This document shows positions 16,760 through 25,657 of a stretch of 64,000 bases of DNA, one piece after another. The position numbers and the translations under genes were made by a program. The notes beneath the pieces are model-generated. The model saw only the letters and a list, made by a program, of their open reading frames with translations. It did not search any database and was not told where the DNA came from. The stretch spans positions 744,001 to 808,000 of the forward strand of contig NZ_JABEQQ010000001.1 of assembly GCF_013184075.1 (NCBI RefSeq), read 5' to 3'. How positions within the stretch are numbered: the first letter of the stretch is position 1; the number at the start of each line of letters is the position of its first letter. This stretch comes from Lentilactobacillus kribbianus. Lineage in GTDB: Bacteria > Bacillota > Bacilli > Lactobacillales > Lactobacillaceae.

Positions 16760-18319
16760 ATGTTGTCGAAATTTAGTAAAGTGATTTGGAGTTTAGCAGT
16801 TACTGGGGGAGTGCTAGTGGGGGCGCAACAAGTAGTTAATGCCGAAACTACATTGAGTAAAAAACCAGCTGGAACGATGGGTTCTAGTTATCCAGTTAAG
16901 CAATATAATGCCTTTGCTAGGAGTCGTACGAGTATTAAGTACAATAACTCAGTCCCGGATTTATCCGAATGGCAGGGGAATTTTACTGACAGCCAAGTTA
17001 AAAAATTGAAGAGTCAAACCCCGTTTGTTATTTTACGAGTGCAGTATGGTAGTGATTATTACGATCGCACTTTTGATCACAATGTGGCTTTGATGAAGAA
17101 GTACAAAGTTCCTTACGGAGTGTACTCATTTAGTCAATACTCTAGTCCTAGTGATGCTAAGACGGAAGCGAAGGATTTGTATAAGCGCGCTCCTAACGCC
17201 AAATTTTACGTGAACGATTACGAAGATCAAACGGTTAGTGGCAATACTAACACGGCCGCTACTAACTGGTATAACACGATTAAACCGTTAGCTGGTAGTC
17301 GCAAAGTGCTGCTTTATTCTTATGCCTCGTTTATGGCATCATACGCTTCTAAGGCGGTCAATGATTATGATGGATTCTGGTTGGCGGCTTATCAATCTAG
17401 CGAACCTAACACCTATAAGCATGTTTTATGGCAATACACTGATTCATATTATTCCAGTGCTTTAGGTCAAGCTGTTGATGCAAGTATTTCTTCTAGTAAA
17501 GACAGTTCTTGGTTCTTAAATGGTAGTAGTGGCAATTCGTCCACACCATCGACGCCAACACCCACTGGTTATGCCTACACTTATTCCAGCGCTAGTGGTA
17601 AATACACGGTGAAAAATGATCCGGGGCATGCCTTTTATAACCACGTTAAGTATGACAAAGATTATAAGTCCACTAAAAAACACAACGGTGCTACCTATGC
17701 CGGTAAAAATGTTACCGTGGATATGAAAGCCAAACGTACTGATGGTAAGGGAGGTTACTACTACCGAACTTACTATAATGGAACTAATATTGGTTGGATT
17801 AGCGAAAAGGCGTTGGCTAGTCAAATTACTTACAAGGACGCTAACATTAAAGTGCGGGTTAAGGCCAAGCCGGCTTCTAACTTCTATAACCATGTTACTA
17901 ATAGTAAATATACGGTGAAAAAGACCCACAACGGTGCTACTTATGCCAACAAGGTATTGACCGTAGATCAACAAGGAATTAAGTACGGTTGGAAGACACC
18001 TTATTATCGTACCTATGATAACGGCAAGTTAGTCGGCTGGATTTACAATGGTTCTGTGAGCCAAGTGTACCCAGTTAGCTACACTAGTGTTAAGAAAACT
18101 TACACGGTGAAGACTGATCCCGGTCATGCCTTTTATAACCATGTTCCTAACGGTGACAAGTATGTTGCTACTAAAAAGCACAATGGTGCCACTTATGCCG
18201 GTAAGAAAATTACTGTGGATATGAAGGGTACCCAAGCTAATAGTAAAAAAGATACTTATTATCGAGCATATTACAATGGTAAAAACATTGGTTGGATTCA
18301 CGCCGCTTCGTTGAAATAA
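16760..18319 (+). CDS. GH25 muramidase with three wall-binding repeats
   Basis: 519 residues. The signal peptide (residues 1-28) ends near VVNA. A glycosyl hydrolase family 25 domain (about 65-255) begins with DLSEWQG and includes FVILRVQYGSDYYD, YGVYSFSQY and the acidic active-site stretch FYVNDYED; it cleaves the N-acetylmuramic acid bond of peptidoglycan. A Ser/Thr/Pro linker (about 255-275) leads to three repeats of about 75-80 residues (starting near 280, 360 and 440). Each has a TVK...FYNHV...KKTHNGATYA or KKHNGATYA core and ends in (V/I)GWI, which is the GW/SH3_8-type wall-binding module. AGGAG precedes the ATG. Probably co-transcribed with the NlpC/P60 gene. Confidence 0.9.
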   Translation: MLSKFSKVIWSLAVTGGVLVGAQQVVNAETTLSKKPAGTMGSSYPVKQYNAFARSRTSIKYNNSVPDLSEWQGNFTDSQVKKLKSQTPFVILRVQYGSDYYDRTFDHNVALMKKYKVPYGVYSFSQYSSPSDAKTEAKDLYKRAPNAKFYVNDYEDQTVSGNTNTAATNWYNTIKPLAGSRKVLLYSYASFMASYASKAVNDYDGFWLAAYQSSEPNTYKHVLWQYTDSYYSSALGQAVDASISSSKDSSWFLNGSSGNSSTPSTPTPTGYAYTYSSASGKYTVKNDPGHAFYNHVKYDKDYKSTKKHNGATYAGKNVTVDMKAKRTDGKGGYYYRTYYNGTNIGWISEKALASQITYKDANIKVRVKAKPASNFYNHVTNSKYTVKKTHNGATYANKVLTVDQQGIKYGWKTPYYRTYDNGKLVGWIYNGSVSQVYPVSYTSVKKTYTVKTDPGHAFYNHVPNGDKYVATKKHNGATYAGKKITVDMKGTQANSKKDTYYRAYYNGKNIGWIHAASLK

Positions 18320-18328
18320 ATGTTATTT

Positions 18329-18361
18329 AAAAAAGAACCTTCTATTATAGAAGGTTCTTTT
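18329..18361. terminator. Bidirectional terminator
   Basis: A 13-bp perfect stem (AAAAGAACCTTCT / AGAAGGTTCTTTT) lies between convergent genes; the stop codon of the minus-strand gene lies in the loop. Confidence 0.85.
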
Positions 18362-18968
18362 CTTTAATATAATTAGCAATAATGGTGCCCATTTTTTGAT
18401 AGGTAGCAGCACTGGGATGTAACCGATGATCATGGAAACGTTCATAATGATTAGTATCAGTAATCAAAGTGGGGGCACTAACCCGCCAATCGAGCACCGT
18501 AGCATCATTTTGTTGGTAAATAGTGGCTAACGTATTTCTAAGTTCGTTGATCGTGTAACCCGCCATTCCCGGTAAGTTGTCAGCATTCTGTTCATAATCA
18601 TAGCGAGTTAGGGGCAAAATACCTAAGATTTTGATAGTGTGATGGTTATCTTTGATAGCAGTTAAATTAGTTTGAAGCGTAGTAGCAATAGTGGTTAATG
18701 AATTACGACTGTGGCCGTAATCGTTGGTGCCATAAGCAATGGTAGCTAAACTAAACTGGCTGAAGTCAGTCTGGTATACTACTTTAGTCAAATCACCAGG
18801 AGTACTATCATTAGCTAAATAAGCGCCGTTATAACCAAGATTAAGCACTGGTGTATGCAGTAATTGCTGTAAATAATCAGGATAACTGTGACCAATGAGG
18901 TCTTGAAAGCCGTCATAACCATTAGTAATAGAATCACCTAAACAGACGATGCGGGATGAATTTTTCAT
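18345..18968 (-). CDS. SGNH/GDSL hydrolase family protein
   Basis: Start at ATG 18968 behind AGAGG; the open frame runs further upstream through AT-rich sequence without a ribosome binding site. The 207-residue protein has the four SGNH blocks: GDSITNGY (catalytic Ser), NLGYNGA (Gly), YGTNDYGH (Asn) and DHRLHPS (Asp/His). No signal peptide, so cytoplasmic esterase/lipase-like activity is likely. Family members hydrolyse acyl or acetyl esters of lipids or carbohydrates; the substrate is unknown. Monocistronic. Confidence 0.85.
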   Translation of the reverse strand: MKNSSRIVCLGDSITNGYDGFQDLIGHSYPDYLQQLLHTPVLNLGYNGAYLANDSTPGDLTKVVYQTDFSQFSLATIAYGTNDYGHSRNSLTTIATTLQTNLTAIKDNHHTIKILGILPLTRYDYEQNADNLPGMAGYTINELRNTLATIYQQNDATVLDWRVSAPTLITDTNHYERFHDHRLHPSAATYQKMGTIIANYIKEKNLL

Positions 18969-19171
18969 AAAATAACCTCTTTCTACCTTAGAATAAGTAT
19001 TATCTGTGAATTTATTTATAATAAATGAATTTATTAAGAGCGAAATTTGAAGATTTTTTGAATATTTTATTAATTTTATCGTATTCAACTATTGAAATTT
19101 TGTAAGTGAGGGGCTACAATGATGATGTAATCTAGAATGAAAGTCTACTTAAAAACGGGGGGAATTATTAA

Positions 19172-20236
19172 ATGAGAACCACAATTCGAAAGAAAAGGGT
19201 TCTTGCTCTTGTATCAGGATTGGTATTAGCCTTCGGGGGAAACGTTAATATCATCCACGCTGCAGTCACATCTGAGAATTCCTCGTCAGTGATTAGTAGC
19301 ACGAATAATTTTAATCCAATTAACACAAGAGCTAAAGGGTCAACTAATAACGCAACTTCAACAACTTCTAATCATTGGTGGTGGGGACATCATCATAATC
19401 ATGGCGATGGTGATACCGGTTCTGGGGGGACCGTCGATGATAATGCAGAACCACCAGTGTTTGAAATTACTAAGCCTAATGATCCAAATTACTACCGCCC
19501 TAGCGAAGGTAACGACAGTTTGATAACACCGACACTACCAGTTAAGCCAGGTAATCCTTTGGTTAATATTCCTGATAATGATGCCGATAGTACTGAATCG
19601 GGTGATTCGAATACAGACGTGGAAGCACCAGTTACGGATAATCCGGTTGTCTCTAATCCGGACCCAGTAATTGATCAACCAACAGATAATGGGCAGCAAT
19701 CAGGTAATAATAATCAAACCAATAATAATCAACAGGCTAATAATTCCCAACCTAATGATGATAAAAACCGGGTAAAAACTGTTGAACCTGATTCCAATAA
19801 CAATTCACCGGCAAATAATGATTTGAATGTGTCTACGAAGAATAATAAATTAATTAGCACTAATAAATTTATTGCATTGGTAACGAGAGCGGGAGCTAAA
19901 ATTTCTAAAAACATTGCGATTCCCAATGAAGACGAAGAGTCTTCGGTTAAAGCTGCCAACAGTGACATTGAAAAATTAATGCGAACCAAACAAATAGTGG
20001 TGCAACCAGCAACTACTGAAACAAATACTAACAAGGCGTCTGATAAAGCTAAAGTGACATCCCAAAATCGGTTAAGCATTTACTCACCAGGAAGCAACAA
20101 TCAATATACAGCTGGTGATAAGAGAAGCGCCAAAGACGATATTATGGATGAATTGCCCGTGATTGGGGTGGCTGTCGGTGCTGCTACTATCTTGGGATTA
20201 GCAGTCTTTTTCGATCCATTTAAATATATTGTATAA
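19172..20236 (+). CDS. Asn/Pro/Asp-rich surface protein with Trp/His patch and C-terminal membrane helix
   Basis: 354 residues. The signal peptide (residues 1-31, ending IIHA) is followed by a low-complexity region. Residues about 65-80 hold an unusual WWWGHHHNHGDGDTG run that could bind a metal. Residues about 90-215 are acidic and rich in Pro, Asn, Gln and Asp, as in wall-spanning stalks. The C-terminus (MDELPVIGVAVGAATILGLAVFFDPFKYIV) is a single hydrophobic segment. It starts with LPVIG, which is not a canonical LPxTG, and the usual Arg/Lys tail is missing, so it is probably a membrane anchor or a degenerate sorting signal. No known domain. GGGGGG ribosome binding site; a good terminator follows. 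Confidence 0.65.
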   Translation: MRTTIRKKRVLALVSGLVLAFGGNVNIIHAAVTSENSSSVISSTNNFNPINTRAKGSTNNATSTTSNHWWWGHHHNHGDGDTGSGGTVDDNAEPPVFEITKPNDPNYYRPSEGNDSLITPTLPVKPGNPLVNIPDNDADSTESGDSNTDVEAPVTDNPVVSNPDPVIDQPTDNGQQSGNNNQTNNNQQANNSQPNDDKNRVKTVEPDSNNNSPANNDLNVSTKNNKLISTNKFIALVTRAGAKISKNIAIPNEDEESSVKAANSDIEKLMRTKQIVVQPATTETNTNKASDKAKVTSQNRLSIYSPGSNNQYTAGDKRSAKDDIMDELPVIGVAVGAATILGLAVFFDPFKYIV

Positions 20237-20240
20237 CGAC

Positions 20241-20276
20241 TAAGGTAATCAACAAACGGGTTGATTACCTTTTTTA
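20241..20276 (+). terminator. Terminator after the surface protein gene
   Basis: AAGGTAATCAAC pairs with GTTGATTACCTT (perfect 12 bp, 6-base loop) and a T-run. Confidence 0.88.
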
Positions 20277-20296
20277 TTGATTTCAGATTTAGAAGT

Positions 20297-20310
20297 TGTA
20301 ATCGCTTACA
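20297..20310 (+). promoter_or_regulatory. Perfect cre site overlapping a promoter
   Basis: TGTAATCGCTTACA fits the CcpA operator consensus at every position. It overlaps a TTGTAA (-35-like) and precedes an AT-rich -10 region (about 20317-20326), so a transcript entering the long leader toward the nucleoside operon at 21199 would be under catabolite repression. Confidence 0.65.
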
Positions 20311-20319
20311 GATATGTTA

Positions 20320-21198
20320 TTATATAGTCATGGAAGGGCAGTAACAGTAAAGCATTCGGGTTAGATTCCCGCTTTTTGGATGTTAGTCAAATTCGAAAGG
20401 AATTAACAATTTGAAAAAATTTGAATTTGCACAGTGTGTTTCTGCCAGAAGTTAGGTTCACTATTAAAACTTAAACAATAATATAGAGAAATCTCGATTT
20501 AGAAGTAACTTGTAGTGGGCAAAACGGAGGCAATTTATAAATGATTGATTTACCGCGACAACGTGAAACAACACAAACAGTAAGCATGAGTTTTGACCAG
20601 TGGGCTTAGTTTGACGGCAAAAATGATATGTATGGACTTAGGTTAATATAAATTTTGCGGCAGAGATGACGGCTCCTAGGTTAACCAAACAAAAAATGTG
20701 AAAACCGAGGCGATAAGATATTAATTTCTTCGTAGAGCGGGTTACAAACCCATTATCAGCCCCTTCCACATAGGGTCCAGGCGATTATTTCGATAATTGG
20801 CTTGAATCCTATTTTTATGCTTTGAATACATAGTACCTATGGAAACTAATCAAGTATAGTTAGGTATCATGCATAGTTATTTTGGAACTATCTGTTCATA
20901 TTTTTTTCACATTGTGACGGTTTACAGTGCTATCAAATTTCGTTATCCTTAATATACAGGATTGAAACTATCGCTAATTGAAACTCCAAGTGAGTCTCTA
21001 ACGCTTCCTCTGATAGCGCTTAACTTATTTGCGTTTAGATGGTTTACCACGGCCAGTGATTGCTATTATTATCGCTGCCATATTATTAATTAGGGTTTAA
21101 TTCATAAGACCAATCCAATTTGAAGGAGGACCGAGGTAAGCAGGGTTTAATATTTACGTTTATAACGCACATATATAGAAAAGAGAGGACACAATATA
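20320..21198 (+). other. Long leader/intergenic region with decayed coding remnants
   Basis: About 880 bases without an intact gene. It holds a hairpin CAAATTC/GAATTTG (from 20389); a 22-codon ORF at 20541-20609 with a strong GGAGG site (MIDLPRQRETTQTVSMSFDQ...), which continues for 12 codons after its TAG before the next stop; an ATTAT-TTCG-ATAAT hairpin near 20790; a TAGTTAGGTA motif (20857-20866); a TGATAGCGCT palindrome near 21011; and an open stretch near 21020-21100 ending DGLPRPVIAIIIAAILLIRV, which looks like the C-terminal membrane helix of a lost gene. No purine riboswitch, T-box or tRNA found. Confidence 0.5.
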
Positions 21199-22464
21199 AT
21201 GTATTTGATTGTAAACATTATTGGTATTTTGGTTTTCTTAGGAATTGCAGTGCTATTTTCTAAGGACCGCAAAAACATCAAGTGGAAATCAGTAATTGTC
21301 GTTTTAGCCATTAATTTAGTTCTTGCCTGGATTTTCACTAGTTTTACTTGGGGTCGTGACGCGGTTAAGGCAGCTGCCGATGGCTTCAACTGGTTAGTTC
21401 AAGTGTCATACACTGGGATTTCATTTGCACTTGCTAGCTGGGTTAACGTTAAACAAATGGACTTCGTTACCAGTTCATTGCTACCAATCTTAATGATTGT
21501 TCCATTATTTGATATTTTAACTTATATCGGGGTATTACCTTGGATTATTAAGTGGGTTGGTCGCGGACTTTCATTTATTACTGGTCAACCAAAGTTCGAA
21601 TCATTCTTCTCAGTTGAAATGATGTTTTTAGGTAACACCGAAGCGATTGCCGTTTCAACATTGCAATTAAAGCAAATGTCAGCTAAGCGTGATTTGACCA
21701 TTGCGATGATGTCAATGTCTTGTGTTACCGCATCTATCTTAGGGGCCTACACCCAAATGGTTCCTGGTCAATATGTTTTGACCGCTATTCCTCTAAACGT
21801 TTTAAATGCAATTATTATTACTAACATTTTAAACCCTGTTCAAGTTACCCCTGAAGAAGATACCATTGCTTCTCTTAGCAGTAGTGCCGGCGACAGTGGT
21901 GATGCAGTGGCTACTACTGATGCTGAAGCTTTGGGTGAAGAAAAGGGTAAAAAAGAACCATTCTTCTCATTCTTGGGTGATTCTATCTTGGGCGCTGGTC
22001 GCTTGATCTTGATTATCGCTGCTAACGTTATCGCCTTTGTTGCTTTAGCTGCATTGATTGACAAGATTCTCCAATTGTTCAACCGTAACTTAACTTTGGA
22101 AAACATTTTAGGTATTATCATGTTCCCATTCACATGGTTACTTGGTTTGAACGTTCACGATGCCTTCCAATTTGCTCAATTTGCCGGAACTAAGTTAGTT
22201 ACTAACGAATTCGTGGTAATGGGTAAGATTGCATCTACTATTAACAACACCAAAATCTTTGATCCTCACTACCAAGCACAATTAACCGTCTTCTTGACAT
22301 CATTTGCTAACTTCAGTACTACTGGGATGATCATCGGAGCCTTTAAAGGAATCGTTGATAAAGAAAAGAACGATTTGATTAGTAAAAACGTTGCTTTGAT
22401 GCTTCTTTCTGGTATTCTTGTTTCCTTAATGTCAGCTGGAGTTGTCGGCTTGTTCGTTTGGTAA
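21199..22464 (+). CDS. nupC: Concentrative nucleoside transporter (NupC/CNT family)
   Basis: Proton- or sodium-coupled uptake of nucleosides across the membrane. 421 residues with about eight to ten hydrophobic segments, the CNT gate region IVPLFDILTYIGVLPWII, the family signature SVEMMFLGNTEAIAVSTLQL and the C-terminal core LLGLNVHDAFQFAQFAGTKLVTNEFV, plus FANFSTTGMIIGAFKG. A charged cytoplasmic loop (about 215-255) interrupts the middle, as in Gram-positive members. AGAGAGGA lies before the ATG. First gene of an operon with a purine permease and a nucleoside hydrolase, which together feed nucleosides and bases into salvage. Confidence 0.93.
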   Translation: MYLIVNIIGILVFLGIAVLFSKDRKNIKWKSVIVVLAINLVLAWIFTSFTWGRDAVKAAADGFNWLVQVSYTGISFALASWVNVKQMDFVTSSLLPILMIVPLFDILTYIGVLPWIIKWVGRGLSFITGQPKFESFFSVEMMFLGNTEAIAVSTLQLKQMSAKRDLTIAMMSMSCVTASILGAYTQMVPGQYVLTAIPLNVLNAIIITNILNPVQVTPEEDTIASLSSSAGDSGDAVATTDAEALGEEKGKKEPFFSFLGDSILGAGRLILIIAANVIAFVALAALIDKILQLFNRNLTLENILGIIMFPFTWLLGLNVHDAFQFAQFAGTKLVTNEFVVMGKIASTINNTKIFDPHYQAQLTVFLTSFANFSTTGMIIGAFKGIVDKEKNDLISKNVALMLLSGILVSLMSAGVVGLFVW

Positions 22465-22494
22465 ACAATTGTTTCAGAAAGTTAGGTTTTATTT

Positions 22495-23808
22495 TTGAGT
22501 AAAGTAACTCGTGAAGAAGAGGTAGCTAATCAGCTACCTCTTCTAGACGCATTGAAGGATAAACAGGTTTTAAAGCAAGAAATTATTGCTGGTATTACAG
22601 GCTTCTTTGCGATTTCATATATTATTATTGTTAATCCTATTATTCTAAAAGATGCTGGTATCCCCACCGATTTAAGTGTCTTTGCTACTATTATTTCCTC
22701 AGTTATTGGTTGCTTGATTATGGGACTGTGGGCTAATGCTCCTGTGATTTTGACTCCCGGAATGGGAGTTAACGCCTTTTTCACGTATACCGTGGTTGTG
22801 GGAATGGGACTTAAATGGCCAATAGCTATTGCCATTTCGATGGTGGCGAGCGCTATTTATGCGTTGGTGGCATTTACTAAGCTTAGCCAAATTTTGGCTG
22901 AGGGGATTCCAGAAACTCTCAAGGCGGGAATTACAGCCGGTATCGGGTTATTCTTAGTTGAAATTGGATTAGAAAAGGCTCAGTTAATTCAGCGTGGTAC
23001 TAATTCGATTTTGGCTGTTGGTAATTTAGCACAACCAGCCACGTTATTAGCTTTATTTGGCTTAGTACTGACGCTGATTTTGTTCTTACGTAACGTGACC
23101 GGCGGCTTTTTCATTGGTATTTTTATTACTTCCATTATTGGGGTGATTTTTAAGATCAAAGATCAAGCGGCTCCCAATGTTAAGTTAAGTGATTTTAGTA
23201 AATACCACCAAATTATTGCTAAAGGTGATTTTAGTGACATCCTGAGTATTCCGGTACTGCTAGCCATCTTTTCTATGACGATGATTTTAGTATTTGAGTC
23301 AATGGGACTGTTGGAAGGCATCTTACCGAACCCGAATAAGTTTAAACGTTCGTTTCAAGCTAGTTCGGTGACCAGCTTCATCTCAGGGGTTTTGGGAACT
23401 AGTCCTACGGTTGCAGCCGCTGAAAGTGCTTCTGGTATTGAGAGTGGTGGTCGGACCGGGATCATGGCTTTGGTTGCTGGTTTATTATTTGCGGTATCGC
23501 TGTTCTTTATTCCACTATTGACCTACGTACCACAAGCAGCCATTGCCCCAGTTATCATTATTACGGGTGCCATTATGATGGAATCACTGGCGCGAATTAA
23601 TATGGATGATTTGGCTGAATGGTTCCCAGCGTTTTTGATCGTTGTGTTAATTCCATTTACGACCAGTATTTCTACTGGTTTAGCATTTGGATTTGTAGCT
23701 TATCCAGTACTAAAGATTGCAACTGGAAAGGCTAAAGACCTAACCGTTCCAACCTACGTGTTAGGTGGTCTGTTTTTGTTGGATTTAGTGTTGAGTGCAT
23801 TACTATAA
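22495..23808 (+). CDS. Purine permease, AzgA/PbuG-type (NCS2 family)
   Basis: Uptake of hypoxanthine/guanine or adenine. 437 residues, start at TTG 22495, the only start codon before the first membrane helix; its TTAGG site is weak, so it may depend on translation from nupC 30 bp upstream. Family features: ITGFFAISYIIIVNPIIL, NAPVILTPGMGVNAFFTYTVV (the signature Asn-Ala-Phe block), ETLKAGITAGIGLFL and TSPTVAAAESASGIESGGRTG near the C-terminal half. About 12 hydrophobic segments. The middle gene of a nucleoside/purine salvage operon. The exact base cannot be told from sequence. Confidence 0.9.
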   Translation: MSKVTREEEVANQLPLLDALKDKQVLKQEIIAGITGFFAISYIIIVNPIILKDAGIPTDLSVFATIISSVIGCLIMGLWANAPVILTPGMGVNAFFTYTVVVGMGLKWPIAIAISMVASAIYALVAFTKLSQILAEGIPETLKAGITAGIGLFLVEIGLEKAQLIQRGTNSILAVGNLAQPATLLALFGLVLTLILFLRNVTGGFFIGIFITSIIGVIFKIKDQAAPNVKLSDFSKYHQIIAKGDFSDILSIPVLLAIFSMTMILVFESMGLLEGILPNPNKFKRSFQASSVTSFISGVLGTSPTVAAAESASGIESGGRTGIMALVAGLLFAVSLFFIPLLTYVPQAAIAPVIIITGAIMMESLARINMDDLAEWFPAFLIVVLIPFTTSISTGLAFGFVAYPVLKIATGKAKDLTVPTYVLGGLFLLDLVLSALL

Positions 23809-23831
23809 TTTAATTGAAGAGGTAATTTACA

Positions 23832-24746
23832 ATGACTATTAAAGTGATTATGGATACTGACCCAGGAATTGATGATGCTGCTGCGTTAACAATGGCAATT
23901 AATGACCCTGAAATTGATTTGAAGCTGGTAACTACGGTGGCTGGTAACGTTACGGTAGATAAAACTACCAAAAACGCTCAAAAAATCGTGCGTTTCTTTA
24001 ACGCTGATGTACCAGTTGCGGCTGGTGCCCAACAACCATTAATCAAGGAATTTGAAGATGCTGCTCGCATTCACGGTGAATCTGGTATGCCTGGTTATGA
24101 TTTCCCAGAAGATCTACCTAAGCCCCTTGATATGACTGCGGTAGAAGCTTTACGGAAATACATTATGGAAAGTGATGAAAAAATCACTTTGGTACCAACC
24201 GGTTCATACACTAATATTGCTTTATTATTTAGCCAATACCCAGAAGTTAAGGACAACATTGAACGTATTGTTGCCATGGGTGGTGCGCTAGGTAAGGGTA
24301 ATATGACTAGTGCCGCTGAGTTTAACGTCTTTACTGATCCTGATGCTGCTAAGATTGTTTACAATGCCGGGATTCCAATTGTAATGATTGGTTTGGATAT
24401 TACTATGAAGGCTTTATTAACTCCTGATTCATTAGCTAAGTTAGAAAACATGAATCGAACTGGTAAGATGCTTCATGATATTATTTCTAACGATGGTGAC
24501 AAGAGCGAAGCCGGTAGTGCCATGCACGACGTTAACACCATCTTCTACTTGCTTCACCCAGAAGCTATCAAGACAGAAGATATGTGGGTCGACGTGGTAA
24601 CTGATGGTCCTGCCATTGGTGAAACTGTTGGTGATATTCGTGGTGCTTATCACGATGGTAAAATTAACACCAAGGTAGCGGTTGATATTGACGCTGCTGC
24701 ATTTAACAAATGGTTCTTAGAAGAAATTAGCAAGATTGCTGATTAA
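23832..24746 (+). CDS. Ribonucleoside hydrolase (IunH family)
   Basis: Cleaves the N-glycosidic bond of ribonucleosides to the base and ribose. The 304-residue protein starts with the calcium-binding aspartate motif MDTDPGIDDAAAL, and has VPVAAGAQQPL, LVPTGSYTNIALL (inner-loop T/N pocket), AMGGALGKGN and the C-terminal active-site aspartate context MHDVNTIFYLLHP. No His at some E. coli RihA positions is decisive, so purine versus pyrimidine preference is open. Follows the permease gene at 23 bp with AGAGGT as ribosome binding site. With the transporter genes it allows growth on imported nucleosides, consistent with catabolite control at the cre site upstream. Confidence 0.93.
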   Translation: MTIKVIMDTDPGIDDAAALTMAINDPEIDLKLVTTVAGNVTVDKTTKNAQKIVRFFNADVPVAAGAQQPLIKEFEDAARIHGESGMPGYDFPEDLPKPLDMTAVEALRKYIMESDEKITLVPTGSYTNIALLFSQYPEVKDNIERIVAMGGALGKGNMTSAAEFNVFTDPDAAKIVYNAGIPIVMIGLDITMKALLTPDSLAKLENMNRTGKMLHDIISNDGDKSEAGSAMHDVNTIFYLLHPEAIKTEDMWVDVVTDGPAIGETVGDIRGAYHDGKINTKVAVDIDAAAFNKWFLEEISKIAD

Positions 24747-24752
24747 TAAAAT

Positions 24753-24787
24753 GGTCCTGATTGTTCAATAACAATCGGGGCTTTTTA
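24753..24787 (+). terminator. Terminator of the nucleoside operon
   Basis: GTCCTGATTGTT pairs with AACAATCGGGGC (wobbles) followed by TTTTT. Confidence 0.75.
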
Positions 24788-24863
24788 TTTGCACAAAAAA
24801 TCCAATAATTACGGCCGAAAATCACGCTCGCCCGGTTGTCATACCAGTGATTTTACGTTAAAG

Positions 24864-24894
24864 TATAATAAGACGTGAAACAGGTTTGTTTCAC
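24864..24894 (+). promoter_or_regulatory. -10 element and GTGAAACA/TGTTTCAC inverted repeat before rsmG
   Basis: A perfect TATAAT (24864-24869) is followed at the expected transcription start by GTGAAACA-GGTT-TGTTTCAC (24875-24894), an 8-bp perfect inverted repeat. The two arms are the half-sites of a parS site (TGTTNCAC and GTGAAACA) in swapped order. It could be an operator or a ParB-related site; either reading is inference. Confidence 0.45.
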
Positions 24895-24916
24895 ACTTTC
24901 AGGGAGACAAAATGTC

Positions 24917-25639
24917 ATGAATATTGAAGAATTTAAAGCTGAACTTGCTAAACAGCAAATTCAACTAACTGACAAACAACTAACGCAATTTAAACAATAT
25001 TTTGAATTGCTAGTTCAAACTAACGAACATGTGAATCTTACGACGATTACAGAAGAGCCGGCAGTCTATCTTAAACATTTTTATGATTCTTTGACGCCTG
25101 CTTTTTTTATTGCCGGTCTAAGAGACACGCACTGGCATTTATGTGACGTTGGCGCTGGTGCTGGCTTTCCATCAATTCCACTTAAAATTGTGTTTCCAGA
25201 GTTGGAAGTGACCATTGTGGACTCACTTAACAAGCGCATCAATTTCTTAAAAGAATTGGTTGCTCAATTGGGCTTGACCGGGGTGCATTTAGTGCATGCC
25301 CGCGCCGAGGAGTTTGGTCAAGATAAAACGGCACGAGGCCAGTTTGATATTGTTACCGCTCGTGCGGTGGCTCGAATGAGTGTTTTGGTAGAACTATGTT
25401 TACCAATGGTTAAAGTGGGCGGTAAAATGATTGCCTTAAAAGCCGCTAAAACCAATGATGAACTAGCCGCTGGTGCTAAAGCCATCCAAACCATGGGTGG
25501 TGTTTTAGAAGCGGATTATGAATTTAAATTACCTCAATCAAATGATGAACGTCACATTGTGGTGATTAATAAAATTAAAAATACGCCTAAAAAATATCCT
25601 CGTAAACCAGGAACCCCAGCAAAAGAACCGATTGAATAA
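24917..25639 (+). CDS. rsmG: 16S rRNA (guanine-527 N7)-methyltransferase
   Basis: SAM-dependent N7 methylation of G527 in 16S rRNA. Start at ATG 24917, ten bases after AGGGAG. 240 residues with the GidB signature [28 protein letters not shown] (in parts: [15 protein letters not shown], then [16 protein letters not shown]) and VTARAVARM. The C-terminal tail is basic ([16 protein letters not shown]). It heads the conserved block rsmG-parA-parB, a chromosome-partition neighbourhood usually close to oriC in Firmicutes. parA follows at 18 bp. Confidence 0.95.
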   Translation: MNIEEFKAELAKQQIQLTDKQLTQFKQYFELLVQTNEHVNLTTITEEPAVYLKHFYDSLTPAFFIAGLRDTHWHLCDVGAGAGFPSIPLKIVFPELEVTIVDSLNKRINFLKELVAQLGLTGVHLVHARAEEFGQDKTARGQFDIVTARAVARMSVLVELCLPMVKVGGKMIALKAAKTNDELAAGAKAIQTMGGVLEADYEFKLPQSNDERHIVVINKIKNTPKKYPRKPGTPAKEPIE

Positions 25640-25657
25640 CGGAAAGGAGGCGCCGAA

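Noticed and set aside
17516-18301. Open frames on the minus strand of the muramidase repeat region
   Set aside because: Shadows produced by the repeated codon pattern of the three wall-binding modules; no ribosome binding sites.
20350-20375. CGGG-TTAGATT-CCCG hairpin resembling a tRNA T-arm
   Set aside because: No acceptor, D or anticodon arms can be built around it; loop does not fit the TTCRA consensus.
20340-21198. Possible purine riboswitch before the nucleoside operon
   Set aside because: The conserved loop and core sequences of the purine aptamer are not present.
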